From Cesiribacteraceae bacterium YIM B00369 (GTDB taxonomy: Bacteria > Bacteroidota > Bacteroidia > Cytophagales > Cyclobacteriaceae), in the NCBI GenBank assembly GCA_017948555.1, contig JAFMYY010000023.1:1-64000 (forward strand): a stretch of 64,000 nucleotides of DNA, written 5' to 3'. This document shows, piece after piece, positions 26,183 to 35,192 of this stretch. Under the pieces are notes generated by a model. That model was not told where the DNA came from, ran no database searches, and was given only the letters and a program-made list of their open reading frames with translations. The position numbers and the translations under genes are program-made. The first letter of the stretch is position 1; the number at the start of each line of letters is the position of its first letter.

Positions 26183-26548
26183 ATGAATTATTTAAAAATC
26201 AGCCTCTTATTAACCGCCCTGTTAGTGGCTGCTGAAGGAAATGCTCAATCAGCGGCTGCAGACGTTGTACCGGACAATTCGTTTGTGGTAAATATTGATT
26301 CTCTGCAGTTTGATATCTATAATAATTACGAGCCTTCCATACCACCGGTAAATTTTAATACGCTACAGGAACCGGTTCTGTTCATTGTAAATGGAAAAGC
26401 AACGGAAATATCGAGGTTCTCTGATTTGAAGCTTGAACATGAAAACCTGAAGTCTGTAACTGTAGTTCAGGACCCTGAAGAAATTAAAGAGTTGGGGTAC
26501 CTGAAATATAATTCGGTAGTGAAGATAAAAACAGAAAAAGAGGAATAA
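26183..26548 (+). CDS. Small secreted protein with a plug-like fold, unknown function
   Basis: A 121-residue protein with a signal peptide (MNYLKISLLLTALLVAAEG, cut near NAQS). The mature part has the spacing of the TonB-receptor plug motif found in Bacteroidota: EPVLFIVNGKATEI, then LKSVTVVQDPEEIKELGYL, then NSVVKIKTEK. These parallel the usual P-L-x-x-x-D-G, I-x-S-I-x-V-L-K-D and G-V-I-x-I-x-T-K. There is no beta-barrel. It could be a periplasmic signalling or inhibitory fragment, or simply a small plug-like domain. It ends 20 bp before the converging kinase gene. Confidence 0.65.
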   Translation: MNYLKISLLLTALLVAAEGNAQSAAADVVPDNSFVVNIDSLQFDIYNNYEPSIPPVNFNTLQEPVLFIVNGKATEISRFSDLKLEHENLKSVTVVQDPEEIKELGYLKYNSVVKIKTEKEE

Positions 26549-26568
26549 GGGAGGCGGTTTGGGATTAG

Positions 26569-29500
26569 CTAATTTAATTGTTGCCCCTCCGCCATTGCAG
26601 CTTCATCCGGCTTACAACTGAAGAAGATACGGAAGCTTGTTCCTTCATTTACTTTACTGTCCACTGTTATTTTTCCTCCTAATGCTTCTACCTGTGTTTT
26701 TACCAGGTAAAGGCCCATTCCTTTTCCTTCGACATGGGAATGAAACCGCTTGTAAAGGGTGAAAATATTTTTTTTATGCGCATCCAGGTTAATGCCTAAC
26801 CCATTGTCTGTTACCTGCAGGCAGATAATATTATCTGTGCGTGATGTTGATATTTCTATCCGGGGAGGCCTTTTAGGGTGCCGGTATTTGATAGCATTGC
26901 TGATCAGGTTCAATAATATGCTGTCAAGGTAAGGCTTAACGGTTTTGAGCTTGTTTACCTGCTCAAAACTGCACGAAATTTCAGCCTTCGTATCATTGAT
27001 CTCATTAGCCAGATTGGCTTTAATAAGCTCCAGTTCCAGTTGTAAATCTACTTCGCTTACAGAGAGGGTGTTGTTTTTTCTGATCTCAAGAATGGTGTTA
27101 ATATCCCTTACAACCTGGTCCAGTTCCTCAGCAGTCTGAACCATTTTTTCCGTGATCATTTTTTCATCATCTTTCGATACGCCGCTTAATTTCGCCAGCT
27201 GCCCTAAGCCCAGGATGCGTGCAACAGGGGCCCTGAGATTATGTGCAGCAATAAAGGCAAACTGTTCCAGTTGCTGGTTATATTCCACTAATTCCCGGGT
27301 ACGTTCTTTTACTTCCTTATCCAGGTTTTCATTCTGGGCTTCAATAATTTTTCTTGCAAGGGAAAGTTTATGGTTCTGCTGCACTAATATATCGCGCTGA
27401 ATGGCTATTTGCTCCTGTCGCTGGCTAAGTTCAAAATTGCTGGTTACCAGCTCTTCATTCTGGGCATTGATTTCTTCCTGCTTGGCCAGGAGCTGTTCCG
27501 TTCTCTCATCTACCAGCTTCATTAACTTTTGGTTTTGGCGCCTTATACTTACAGAGCGGTATTGATACAGGAATACTACCAGGCTAAAGGCTAACACAGC
27601 AATGGCAGCTTTAAACCACCAGTGGAAATAAACAGGGGGCTTTACATTAATGATCAGGGAGGCGCCCTGCTCATTCCAGACTCCGTCGTTATTGGAGGCC
27701 TTTACCCTGAAGGTGTAACTGCCAGGGTCCAGGTTTGTATAAGTAGCCAGTTGCTTATTTCCTGCATAAATCCAGTCGTTATCAAAGCCTTCCAGCCTGT
27801 AGGCATATTTATTTTTACCCGGGGAGGAGAAGTTCAGAGAGGAATATCCAATACTGATAACAGAATGGTTATTATTTAAATTAATTTCCTCTGTTAAACC
27901 AATGGCCTGTTTTAAAACAGAATCTTCTGCGCTGATCTGTACCGGTTCGTTAAAAATTTTCAAATCGGTAAGCACTACAGGGGGTACATTCAGATTGTCT
28001 TTTATACTGTCCGGGTGGAAAACATTAAAACCTCTGGTTCCTGCAAAATACATTTTTCCATCAGGGGCTTTATAGGCGGCATTTCTGTTAAATTCATTTC
28101 CCTGCAGCCCGTCGCTGGTATCGTAGTTACGGAAGTCTTTTTTGCTGATGTTAAAACGCGATAGTCCCTGATTTGTGCCCAGCCAAAGGTTGCCATTATC
28201 ATCTTCCAGTATACTGTTAATTACGTTGTTGGGTAAGCCATCTTCTGTGGTATAGGCAGTAAAAGACTTTGTTTCTTTGTTAATTAAGTTCAGCCCTCCG
28301 CCTGTGCCAACCCAAAGGTTGCCCTTGCTGTCTTCAAAAATGGATATCACATAGTTATGGCTTATGCTGTTAATATCTTCCTCATCGTGCACAAAGCGGG
28401 TGAACGTTTTTGTTTCAGGATCAAAAAGATTCAGTCCTCCTTCAGTGCCTGACCAGATATTTCCTGCACTGTCCTGGAAAATGCTCAGCACTACTCCGTC
28501 ACTAAGGGCCAGGGGATTATTAATGTCGTGCCGGAACGTGGTGAAACTTTTTGTTTTTATATTGTAAACACTCACACCGGCTCCCCAGTCGCCAATCCAT
28601 ATATTTTTTTCACGGTCTGCCATCAGGCTCGGTTTTACATTTCCTTCTATGCTGTGTGGCTTAGCAGGGTCGGGAAGATGATGAGTGAAAATGCCGTTTC
28701 TTTTATCATAAAAAGCAAAGCCGCCGAGGTGGTATCCAATTAAAAGGGTGTCCTTATTATAATTCTTCAGAGACATAATTACTTTGGCAGGCACTTTACT
28801 TTCCGCCTGATGAGCATGATGCTGAAAGGTTTTCTTTCCGGAGTCAAAACTAAAAAGACCGGCGTCTTCTATTCCCAGCCAGATGTTGCCTGCTTCATCT
28901 CCTGTTACGGCATAAACATTTGCAGACTTCAGGCCTGGTATTCTCCGGTAGATCTCAAATTTCTCCCCATACCTGGACCACAGGCTTATACCTCCGGCCC
29001 ATGTGCCAATCCAGACATTTCCAATATTATCAGTGTACAGGGAATGAACAGAAATTCCTCCTAAACTGCCGGGAACAGTGATGTCTGTTGTATAATTTTT
29101 AAATCTGCCCTTATCATAATCAAAAATGGATAATCCACCGTTCTGAGTGCCAATCCATAAGCGGCCTTCTACATCTTCCGTAAAGCAGAGTACATCATTA
29201 TGGCTGATAGTATTTTCATTTGCTGGCTCATGTATAAAACGGATAAAGGAATTATCTTCAGGCTTATAAAGGGAAATTCCATTCTCAGACGTAGCTACCC
29301 ATATTCGTTTTTTGCTGTCCTGATAAACACTGGAAACAAGGCCTGAACCAATGCTTTTTTTATTGGCAGGATCGTGCCGGTAATGAGTAAAGGTATTTGT
29401 ACGGGCATTAAAGTGGTCCAAGCCTTTTGGAGTGGCAATCCAGTAGTTTCCCTTATGGTCTTCAATAATTTTATTGATACCGCTGTCTGTTAAACTATTG

Positions 29501-30114
29501 GGGTTTGCAGGATTATGGTAATAGCCCGAAAATGTTTTCTCTTCAGGATTAAACCTGAAGAGACCATTATTAGTGCCTGCCCATATGGTGCCCTTACTGT
29601 CCTCCATTAAATCGGCAATATACCGGGGGGAGGAGTTCCCGATTTTGTACCGCTTAAAAGATTCTTTCAAAGGGTCGAATCTGCAAAGTCCGTCGCTGGT
29701 TCCTACCCAGAAGTTTCCGTCTCTGTCTTCAAGAAGGTCAGTAATAAGATTACCGGAGAGGCTTTCTTTATTATTCCTGTCACGCCTGAAGGTCGTGAAT
29801 TTATATCCGTCGTACCTGTTCAGGCCATCGCGGGTACCAAACCACATATAGCCCCTGCTGTCTTTTAAAATGCATTTCACGGTACTTTGCGAAAGCCCGT
29901 CTTCCACAGAAAGGTGGGTGAACCGTAAATCTGAAGACTGAGCCATAGTTCCACTGCCGGTAAAAAGGAAAAAAAGGGAAAATATGGAAAGTATCAGAGT
30001 ACGCAGGTTTTTACTGCAAATGCATGTAAGATTGAGTTGGTTTCGTAATAAAAACAAAACGGATATTTTATAGGATGTGTGCCGGTCAGTAGTGTTGTTA
30101 CTGACTCTCACCAC
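26569..30114 (-). CDS. Two-component propeller sensor histidine kinase
   Basis: A 1181-residue membrane sensor. A signal or anchor segment (about 37-57, LRTLILSIFSLFFLFTGS) precedes about a dozen Reg_prop repeats (recurring EDSKGNLWVGTxxGLNxF) that form two seven-bladed propellers (about 65-730). A Y_Y_Y domain (about 755-825) and a TM helix near 835-855 (AAIAVLAFSLVVFLYQY) come next. A coiled coil of Gln-rich helices (about 865-945) leads to the kinase core, with His958 in FIAAHNLRAPVARI, N-box NLISNAIKY, DNGLGI and GKGMGLYLVK. Unlike classical hybrid two-component systems it has no receiver or AraC domain, so phosphate must pass to a separate regulator, none of which is adjacent. The ligand is unknown. 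The start could be later, but no better ATG precedes the signal segment. Confidence 0.92.
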   Translation of the reverse strand: MVRVSNNTTDRHTSYKISVLFLLRNQLNLTCICSKNLRTLILSIFSLFFLFTGSGTMAQSSDLRFTHLSVEDGLSQSTVKCILKDSRGYMWFGTRDGLNRYDGYKFTTFRRDRNNKESLSGNLITDLLEDRDGNFWVGTSDGLCRFDPLKESFKRYKIGNSSPRYIADLMEDSKGTIWAGTNNGLFRFNPEEKTFSGYYHNPANPNSLTDSGINKIIEDHKGNYWIATPKGLDHFNARTNTFTHYRHDPANKKSIGSGLVSSVYQDSKKRIWVATSENGISLYKPEDNSFIRFIHEPANENTISHNDVLCFTEDVEGRLWIGTQNGGLSIFDYDKGRFKNYTTDITVPGSLGGISVHSLYTDNIGNVWIGTWAGGISLWSRYGEKFEIYRRIPGLKSANVYAVTGDEAGNIWLGIEDAGLFSFDSGKKTFQHHAHQAESKVPAKVIMSLKNYNKDTLLIGYHLGGFAFYDKRNGIFTHHLPDPAKPHSIEGNVKPSLMADREKNIWIGDWGAGVSVYNIKTKSFTTFRHDINNPLALSDGVVLSIFQDSAGNIWSGTEGGLNLFDPETKTFTRFVHDEEDINSISHNYVISIFEDSKGNLWVGTGGGLNLINKETKSFTAYTTEDGLPNNVINSILEDDNGNLWLGTNQGLSRFNISKKDFRNYDTSDGLQGNEFNRNAAYKAPDGKMYFAGTRGFNVFHPDSIKDNLNVPPVVLTDLKIFNEPVQISAEDSVLKQAIGLTEEINLNNNHSVISIGYSSLNFSSPGKNKYAYRLEGFDNDWIYAGNKQLATYTNLDPGSYTFRVKASNNDGVWNEQGASLIINVKPPVYFHWWFKAAIAVLAFSLVVFLYQYRSVSIRRQNQKLMKLVDERTEQLLAKQEEINAQNEELVTSNFELSQRQEQIAIQRDILVQQNHKLSLARKIIEAQNENLDKEVKERTRELVEYNQQLEQFAFIAAHNLRAPVARILGLGQLAKLSGVSKDDEKMITEKMVQTAEELDQVVRDINTILEIRKNNTLSVSEVDLQLELELIKANLANEINDTKAEISCSFEQVNKLKTVKPYLDSILLNLISNAIKYRHPKRPPRIEISTSRTDNIICLQVTDNGLGINLDAHKKNIFTLYKRFHSHVEGKGMGLYLVKTQVEALGGKITVDSKVNEGTSFRIFFSCKPDEAAMAEGQQLN

Positions 30115-30536
30115 TGTTGAATATTCTTTTTTTAATCATCAATTAAAAAATATAATAGAAAAAACCATGCTATGCCTTTTCAGGAGTAGAAAAAAAGCAA
30201 GCTCTTTGTTTTCTTTTATTTTAACATATTAAAATATTGAAAATATAGATTAATGACAAATTTGTATTTTTTGGAATAGATTATTTTTGATGAATAATGA
30301 TAAATTCAAAAGCGGTTTTTAAGTAATTATTGCAGCGGAAATTTACTTTTTTTTCTGCGGAAAATAGTTTTTGCTTCCGCTCATAAATTAAAAATAAATC
30401 TCCGTCAAAACCCGGATAATGTTGTAAAACTGAGCGTTTCTTATCTATATTGAGAAGAAAAAACAGCGGGAAAGCAGGAGTCGTTTAAAAGCTTCTGAAG
30501 GTTGGGAAGGGTTTCCGGCGAGGACAATAACAGAGG
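30115..30536. other. AT-rich divergent intergenic region
   Basis: About 420 bp between the propeller kinase and DUF6157. It is strongly AT-rich with many A and T runs and reads as promoter and leader DNA for both genes. I find no convincing -7/-33 pair, no RNA gene and no ORF worth reporting. Confidence 0.5.
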
Positions 30537-30953
30537 ATGAAAATACATACAACAAACTACATTAATACATTTGTGGAAGTTGCTGAAGACTGCCCTGCCT
30601 GTTCAGGGGAAGTGCCTCCACTAAAGGGTGATAAAAAATCAGTTGCTAATCTGCAATATGAACTGATCAGTCAGAATCCCTATCGCTACACCTCCGATGA
30701 TGTTCTCTTTAAAGTACACGCTTCTAAAAAAGAAATAGCGGATAGTGAGGTTGAAAAAGAGCGGGAGCAGCTTTTTTCCAAAGGGCAGCCCTGCTTTCGT
30801 GCCTCTCCCTTAACAAAAAGGTACGGCTGGGGAATACACAGCAATGAAGAAGGAAAAGTAGCCTTGTTCGGCTGTGAAACAATTGAGTATAAGAATTACT
30901 CAGAAGACAGTAAGCTGAAAATTGTAAAAGCGATGCGGACTAAAAAAGCATAA
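30537..30953 (+). CDS. DUF6157 family protein
   Basis: A 138-residue cytoplasmic protein starting MKIHTTNYINTFVEVAEDCP. The conserved pattern is YINTFVEVAEDCPA, then ANLQYELISQNPYRYTSDDVLF, then FSKGQPCFRASPLTKRYGWGIH, then KVALFGCETIEY. This is the family seen in Firmicutes and Bacteroidota as DUF6157, with no known reaction. Cys19, Cys22 and further Cys in QPCFRASP and FGCET may be functional. It is flanked by a divergent kinase and stands alone. Confidence 0.85.
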   Translation: MKIHTTNYINTFVEVAEDCPACSGEVPPLKGDKKSVANLQYELISQNPYRYTSDDVLFKVHASKKEIADSEVEKEREQLFSKGQPCFRASPLTKRYGWGIHSNEEGKVALFGCETIEYKNYSEDSKLKIVKAMRTKKA

Positions 30954-31026
30954 AGATAAAGTATCTGTTATTGCCTTTATGCTGTTGATTTTGCTGTCAT
31001 GAAGCTCAGTCCTCACTTACTTCTGA

Positions 31027-31173
31027 CTACTCCTTCTCATATGCTTTTTGAACAGCCTTTTTTTTGGCTTCAGGGAGGTTATTATAGTTCAGAACTTCCT
31101 TTATGAAATCCCTTTTTTCGTTTTCATCCAGTTTCAGCCAGGCCTTGAATAAATCTTCTGTTTTTGAATTCAT
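31027..31173 (-). CDS. Small 48-residue helical protein, unknown
   Basis: An ATG at 31173 opens a 48-codon frame ending TAG at 31027. The product is highly charged and likely all helical, with segments TEDLFKAWLKLDENEKRDF and PEAKKKAVQKAYEKE. The spacing F-x-x-W-x-x-L-x-x-x-E-x-x-x-F and the lack of rare codons suggest a real gene. It is divergent from the glutaminyl cyclase gene and about 75 bp from the DUF6157 stop. I recognise no family. Confidence 0.5.
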   Translation of the reverse strand: MNSKTEDLFKAWLKLDENEKRDFIKEVLNYNNLPEAKKKAVQKAYEKE

Positions 31174-31239
31174 ATTGTTGTATTAATGAATATTTCACCC
31201 CTTTACTCTACTTTGAAGATGCTGGAACGAAGAGCATTT

Positions 31240-32052
31240 ATGGGAGCAATTTATCGAAAATTTAACAGATTCGCCACATTATCCTGTATCCTGTTAGTTA
31301 TCTTTTCCTGTGAATCAAAAAAGTACCAGAAGGCTTTAGAAACAAATGTTGAGAACAGGATAGAGTATACTGTAAAAATGGTATTTCCGCATGATGAAAC
31401 TGCTTTTACCCAGGGGCTGGTAATTCATAAGAATAAAGTTTATGAAAGCACCGGCTTCCATAATCAGATACCATCATGGATTGCCGAAGTGAATCTGGAT
31501 AATGGGGAGCAGCATAAAAGAGTGGAGTTGGACAGCAGGTATTTCGGAGAGGGAATATGTGTTTTGAATAATAAGCTTTACCAGCTGACATGGAAGGAGA
31601 ACACAGGTTTTATTTATGATCTCAAAACCTTTAAAAACACTGGCAGCTTTTCTTATAATTCTGAAGGCTGGGGACTGACTACGGATCAGCAACACCTTAT
31701 AATGAGTGACGGTACAGAAAATATCCGTTTTCTGGATACACTTACTTTTGAAGTTGTAAAAACAATTGTGGTAAGGGAGGGTAATATTCCGGTTAAAAAT
31801 ATAAATGAACTGGAGTTTATTAAAGGGTATCTGTATGCTAACCTTTGGAAAACCAGCCTCATTGTTAAAATTGATCCGGATAACGGGAAGGTGGTTGGGG
31901 TGCTGGACCTTTCTTCACTGGTAAACAGCATTGAAAGAACCCATCCGGAGGCTGATGTGCTGAACGGGATTGCGTACAATTCTGAAACCGGAGACATTTT
32001 AGTTACAGGTAAGCTCTGGCCAAAAGCTTACCTTATAAGGCCTGAGGAATAA
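31240..32052 (+). CDS. Glutaminyl-peptide cyclotransferase-type lipoprotein
   Basis: A five-bladed beta-propeller of the plant/bacterial glutamine cyclotransferase family (PF05096). It converts N-terminal glutamine of peptides to pyroglutamate. Family signatures: FPHDETAFTQGLVI, YESTGFH, FGEGICVLNNKLYQLTWKE, SEGWGLTTD, INELEFIKGYLYANLW and VLNGIAYN. The N-terminus is a lipoprotein signal ending in VIFSC, so the enzyme is probably anchored in the periplasm or outer membrane. In-frame ATGs exist at 31186, 31219 and 31240. I prefer 31240, which gives a normal 24-residue lipoprotein signal (MGAIYRKF...) and leaves room for a promoter against the divergent small gene. Confidence 0.9.
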   Translation: MGAIYRKFNRFATLSCILLVIFSCESKKYQKALETNVENRIEYTVKMVFPHDETAFTQGLVIHKNKVYESTGFHNQIPSWIAEVNLDNGEQHKRVELDSRYFGEGICVLNNKLYQLTWKENTGFIYDLKTFKNTGSFSYNSEGWGLTTDQQHLIMSDGTENIRFLDTLTFEVVKTIVVREGNIPVKNINELEFIKGYLYANLWKTSLIVKIDPDNGKVVGVLDLSSLVNSIERTHPEADVLNGIAYNSETGDILVTGKLWPKAYLIRPEE

Positions 32053-32094
32053 AGCCGCAGGAAATTGTAATAATCAGGCTTGTATGATAAGATC

Positions 32095-33048
32095 TTACAG
32101 CCACCGCTTGTGTTTGAAATACCAGAGGAAAACAAGCGAGGAAACGATCATTAGCACAATTGCAAAGAGGTAACCGAACCGCCAGCTCAACTCAGGCATA
32201 AATTCAAAGTTCATTCCATAAATACTGGCAATAAGGGTTGGGGGCATGAAAACCACCGTTACCACGGTAAATATTTTAATTACCTGGTTCTGTTCAATGC
32301 CTACTAAACCCACAAAAGTATTCTGAAGAAATTCCAGCCGCTCAAACACAAACTCAGTATGCTGTAGCAGGGAAACAATATCTTTCATGATAATCCGTAA
32401 CCGCTCCTTTTCATTATCGGAGATCAGAGAGCTTTTTAGCAGGGAAGAAATCAGGCGCTGCTTATCAACAATGCTACCCCGTATTAGAATACAGTTTTCC
32501 TGTAATTCCGTTATTCTGATTAATACATCCTCATCGTAGGATTTTTCCTTTACCAGCTTCTTACTGACTGCATTTGTATGGCGGTTCAGGCTTTCAATAA
32601 AATCTGCATCCAGGTCAATACGGGACTCCAGAAGGCTTAGCCATATATGCGGACCGGTAATTTCTGCAGGTACGCTCATAATACCCTTCAGCTTTCTTAC
32701 CGTTTCTGCAAATGATTTCAGGTCGGCATGGCGAAGAGTAAACAGCAGGTTATCTTTATAAATAAAGGAAACCTGTTCTACACGGTACGATTGCCGCTCA
32801 TATACAATAAAAGAGTTGTTAGCCTCAATACTATGAAGGTCCTCAATATATCTGGAGCTGCTTTCAATTTCGGCAGCTTCCTGGGAAGTGAAGAATTCCA
32901 TGGAAAAGGAGTCCTCAACCCATTTCTTTTCCTCGGCACTGGGGGATTGCAGGTCTATCCAAACCAGCTTTCCATGTTCAGGAAATAGCTTATCAGGATT
33001 TTTCTCCCACTGTATTTCTTTATCCTTTATGTAAAATATTCTTATCAC
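32095..33048 (-). CDS. corA: CorA-type magnesium/cobalt transporter
   Basis: A 317-residue protein of usual CorA length. The large N-terminal cytoplasmic domain and long stalk helix are followed by two C-terminal TM helices (about 257-277 and 290-310). The signature YGMNFEF (GMN) lies in the loop between them, and the C-terminus is basic (KHKRWL). The channel is a pentamer that takes up Mg2+ and can pass Co2+ or Ni2+. It is the second Mg2+ transporter type in the window, with mgtE at 45958. It is transcribed alone. Confidence 0.95.
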   Translation of the reverse strand: MIRIFYIKDKEIQWEKNPDKLFPEHGKLVWIDLQSPSAEEKKWVEDSFSMEFFTSQEAAEIESSSRYIEDLHSIEANNSFIVYERQSYRVEQVSFIYKDNLLFTLRHADLKSFAETVRKLKGIMSVPAEITGPHIWLSLLESRIDLDADFIESLNRHTNAVSKKLVKEKSYDEDVLIRITELQENCILIRGSIVDKQRLISSLLKSSLISDNEKERLRIIMKDIVSLLQHTEFVFERLEFLQNTFVGLVGIEQNQVIKIFTVVTVVFMPPTLIASIYGMNFEFMPELSWRFGYLFAIVLMIVSSLVFLWYFKHKRWL

Positions 33049-33540
33049 TACAGGTACTTTTAAAACTTCAAATTTAGGAAGAAGAACCAGCCTTCAAAAT
33101 TTTTCTCTTGCCCGATTGCCTGAAAAATTGCATATTATTACTGTTCCCTTACCATCTGCCTGAGCAGTCCTGCTGCCTGGCATTGGCCCGGGGCTTAATT
33201 ATTTTTGCAAAAGCCCTTCTGTTAGAACTCACTTTCTGCCTATACTGTTCGGGATTTTCCTCCTCAGGTCCTGGTAATTACGCGAAATGAGTGGAAAAGC
33301 AGGGGCTAAGGGAGCATTAGACCCATTCCGGCGCAAAGGTATATTTGTTGTTAACGTGGAAAATTTACTTTTTAATTTGGGTTTTTCCTGTTATAATTGA
33401 GCCTTGGGTAAAAAACAGGAATCTGCTATTACTGAATCCTGTTATAGAAACCTGCTGTTGAGTAAAGGCTGGTACGAATCCTGACAGAGAGTTCGCCGGC
33501 CAGAGGTTTTTTTCAGGGATTTTTTAATTTTTAAGGTAAT
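33049..33540. other. Intergenic region between corA and the DinB-like gene
   Basis: About 490 bp. It holds a TATATTTG element at 33340-33347 on the plus strand, a possible promoter for the DinB-like gene with a long (~190 nt) leader, and short repeats of TCCTGTTATA (about 33386-33397 and 33436-33446). A GGGCTT/AAGCCC hairpin lies near 33190-33216. No gene is evident. Confidence 0.45.
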
Positions 33541-34095
33541 ATGGATGCACTGACGCTTTTGAAGCAACAAACTGAGGATGCACACAGCTGGACAAATAAG
33601 CTGATAGAAAAGGTGCCGGAGGACAAGTGGTTTATTTTTCCCGATGGGTTTGAGTACAACATTGTATGGCAGGTCGGGCATATCCTGGTAAGCCATCATT
33701 TTCATGGTATTATGGTTATCCGCGGGCTGCAAAACGAATTGCTGGCGAAAATGCCTTTCAAAAAATATTCAGCTTTGTTTTCCTTTGGCGATCATATTGA
33801 TTTAGTCAGGGAGGGGGCGGTGTCGGTTCCCTTACTGAAAGATCATTTGCAGCTGGTTCAGGCTAAGACAATTGAAATAATAGCCGGTTTACAGCCGGAA
33901 GATTTAATGGCCGGCTTGGAGCCAACACCCATCCCTCACCCAATAGCAAAGAACAAAATAGAGGCTCTGTCCTGGAACATCAAACATACTATGTGGCATT
34001 GCGGCCAGATAGGGAGCTTATTACGAAAAACAGACAAGCCTTACGACTTTAAGCTCCTGCGCCCTGCTGTAATTCCAAGGCCGGTTTTAGATTAG
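33541..34095 (+). CDS. DinB superfamily protein
   Basis: A 184-residue four-helix bundle protein. The histidine triad of the DinB/YfiT metal-binding family is visible: His47 in WQVGHIL, then His149 and His153 in NIKHTMWHCGQIG. Members use a divalent metal, and some are thiol-dependent transferases, but most have no known substrate. It starts MDALTLLKQQTEDAHSWTNK, as normal for the group. It stands alone, and the neighbours give no hint of role. Confidence 0.88.
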   Translation: MDALTLLKQQTEDAHSWTNKLIEKVPEDKWFIFPDGFEYNIVWQVGHILVSHHFHGIMVIRGLQNELLAKMPFKKYSALFSFGDHIDLVREGAVSVPLLKDHLQLVQAKTIEIIAGLQPEDLMAGLEPTPIPHPIAKNKIEALSWNIKHTMWHCGQIGSLLRKTDKPYDFKLLRPAVIPRPVLD

Positions 34096-34422
34096 CAGAC
34101 AGAAAGGAGAGAGTAGGAGCATAAGTGGAATCGTTCCATTTTCAATGGAACGCAATATGGAAAGGCATGAACTGCTGCAGATGTGAGAAGTGTCCAAAGG
34201 TTAAGATGCTATTGGGATTTCTGATTCATTATTTCATGAAAAATCAAATCTCCTGATAATAATTAATATCCAGTGATAAGTATAAGCAATTGATAACCCG
34301 GAGGAAATAAATTTGTAGCAAATATCTGCTCAAAGCAGGCCTGCCGTTAGCTTTCTTTTTATTGAAAATACAGTAAATTTAATTTTTCAAAACTATAGTT
34401 AATGCCTTAATCATACCAGGGA
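34096..34422. other. Intergenic region with a small hairpin
   Basis: About 327 bp. CGTTCCATT/AATGGAACG (34132-34152) is a perfect 9-bp hairpin after the DinB-like gene, without a strong T-tract. The rest is AT-rich leader for the next gene. I see nothing else. Confidence 0.45.
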
Positions 34423-34884
34423 ATGAATAGACTTATTATTCGGAATGCTTTATTTACAATCTGCTTTTTTCTTATAAACACCTCAGTATTTTCTCAAACA
34501 ACGCCTAAGGAGCTGGTAGAGAAATTTTTCAAAGAATACGAATCTAAAGGGGTGTCAACTGCTTTAGATAATCTCTATGGAACAAATGAATGGATGAAGC
34601 GCAACGAAGACGCTTTAACCAACCTTAAAAGTCAAATGCAGGGTTTAAATGAAGATTATGTTGGTAAATTTTACGGTTATGAAATGATTACTGAAAAGAA
34701 GTTTTCAGAAAGTTATCACCTCCTGAGTTATTTAGTAAAATATGACAGGCAGCCAATCAGGTATATATTTCAATTTTACAAGCCGGACAAAAAATGGAAA
34801 ATTTACAGTTTTAAGTACGATGGGAATTTTTCAGAAGAATTAGAGGAAGCATCAAAAGTATATCACCTGAACCTGGAGAACTAG
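34423..34884 (+). CDS. Secreted protein of unknown function, DUF3887/DUF4019-like
   Basis: A 153-residue protein with a signal peptide (MNRLIIRNALFTICFFLINT, cut near VFSQ). The mature part begins with TPKELVEKFFKEYESKGVSTALDNLYG. It ends YIFQFYKPDKKWKIYSFKYDGNF, an alpha+beta cone pattern like NTF2-type or DUF3887 domains, where a final strand W-K-I-x-x-F closes the fold. No catalytic motif is seen. A palindromic repeat element begins at its stop codon. Confidence 0.65.
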   Translation: MNRLIIRNALFTICFFLINTSVFSQTTPKELVEKFFKEYESKGVSTALDNLYGTNEWMKRNEDALTNLKSQMQGLNEDYVGKFYGYEMITEKKFSESYHLLSYLVKYDRQPIRYIFQFYKPDKKWKIYSFKYDGNFSEELEEASKVYHLNLEN

Positions 34885-35049
34885 GCTATGTCTGATGAAT
34901 CAAATTTTGCTGTCATGCTGACGTCAGGAAGCATCTTTCCAAGTAAAATAATCCTTCAGAACTTCAAATAGGGAAAGATTTCTCCCGCGCGGCGTCCGCT
35001 GTCGTCGAAATGACAAAATCATGCTTAAAGGTATTCATCAGACACAGCC
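34884..35049. mobile_element. MITE-like intergenic palindromic element
   Basis: A 166-bp unit bounded by inverted arms: GGCTATGTCTGATGAAT (34884-34900) and ATTCATCAGACACAGCC (35033-35049), with one mismatch. Inside are further paired blocks, TGTCAT/ATGACA and GCATCTTTCC/GGAAAGATTTC, so the whole can fold into one long hairpin. It includes the typical string GTCGAAATGACA seen in scattered Bacteroidota intergenic repeats. It has no coding capacity and starts on the last base of the upstream stop codon. Confidence 0.65.
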
Positions 35050-35192
35050 TAAATTAAATATGTAATGTGTCAAAACCACATTCATCACTTATTGATTAGC
35101 TGTTTATTGCCGGAGTTTACAAAGAGATCAGCTCCTGTAAATTATAAAGATAGATCTGAACAGTCTTTTTTCGGGCTGGAATCCAATCATTT

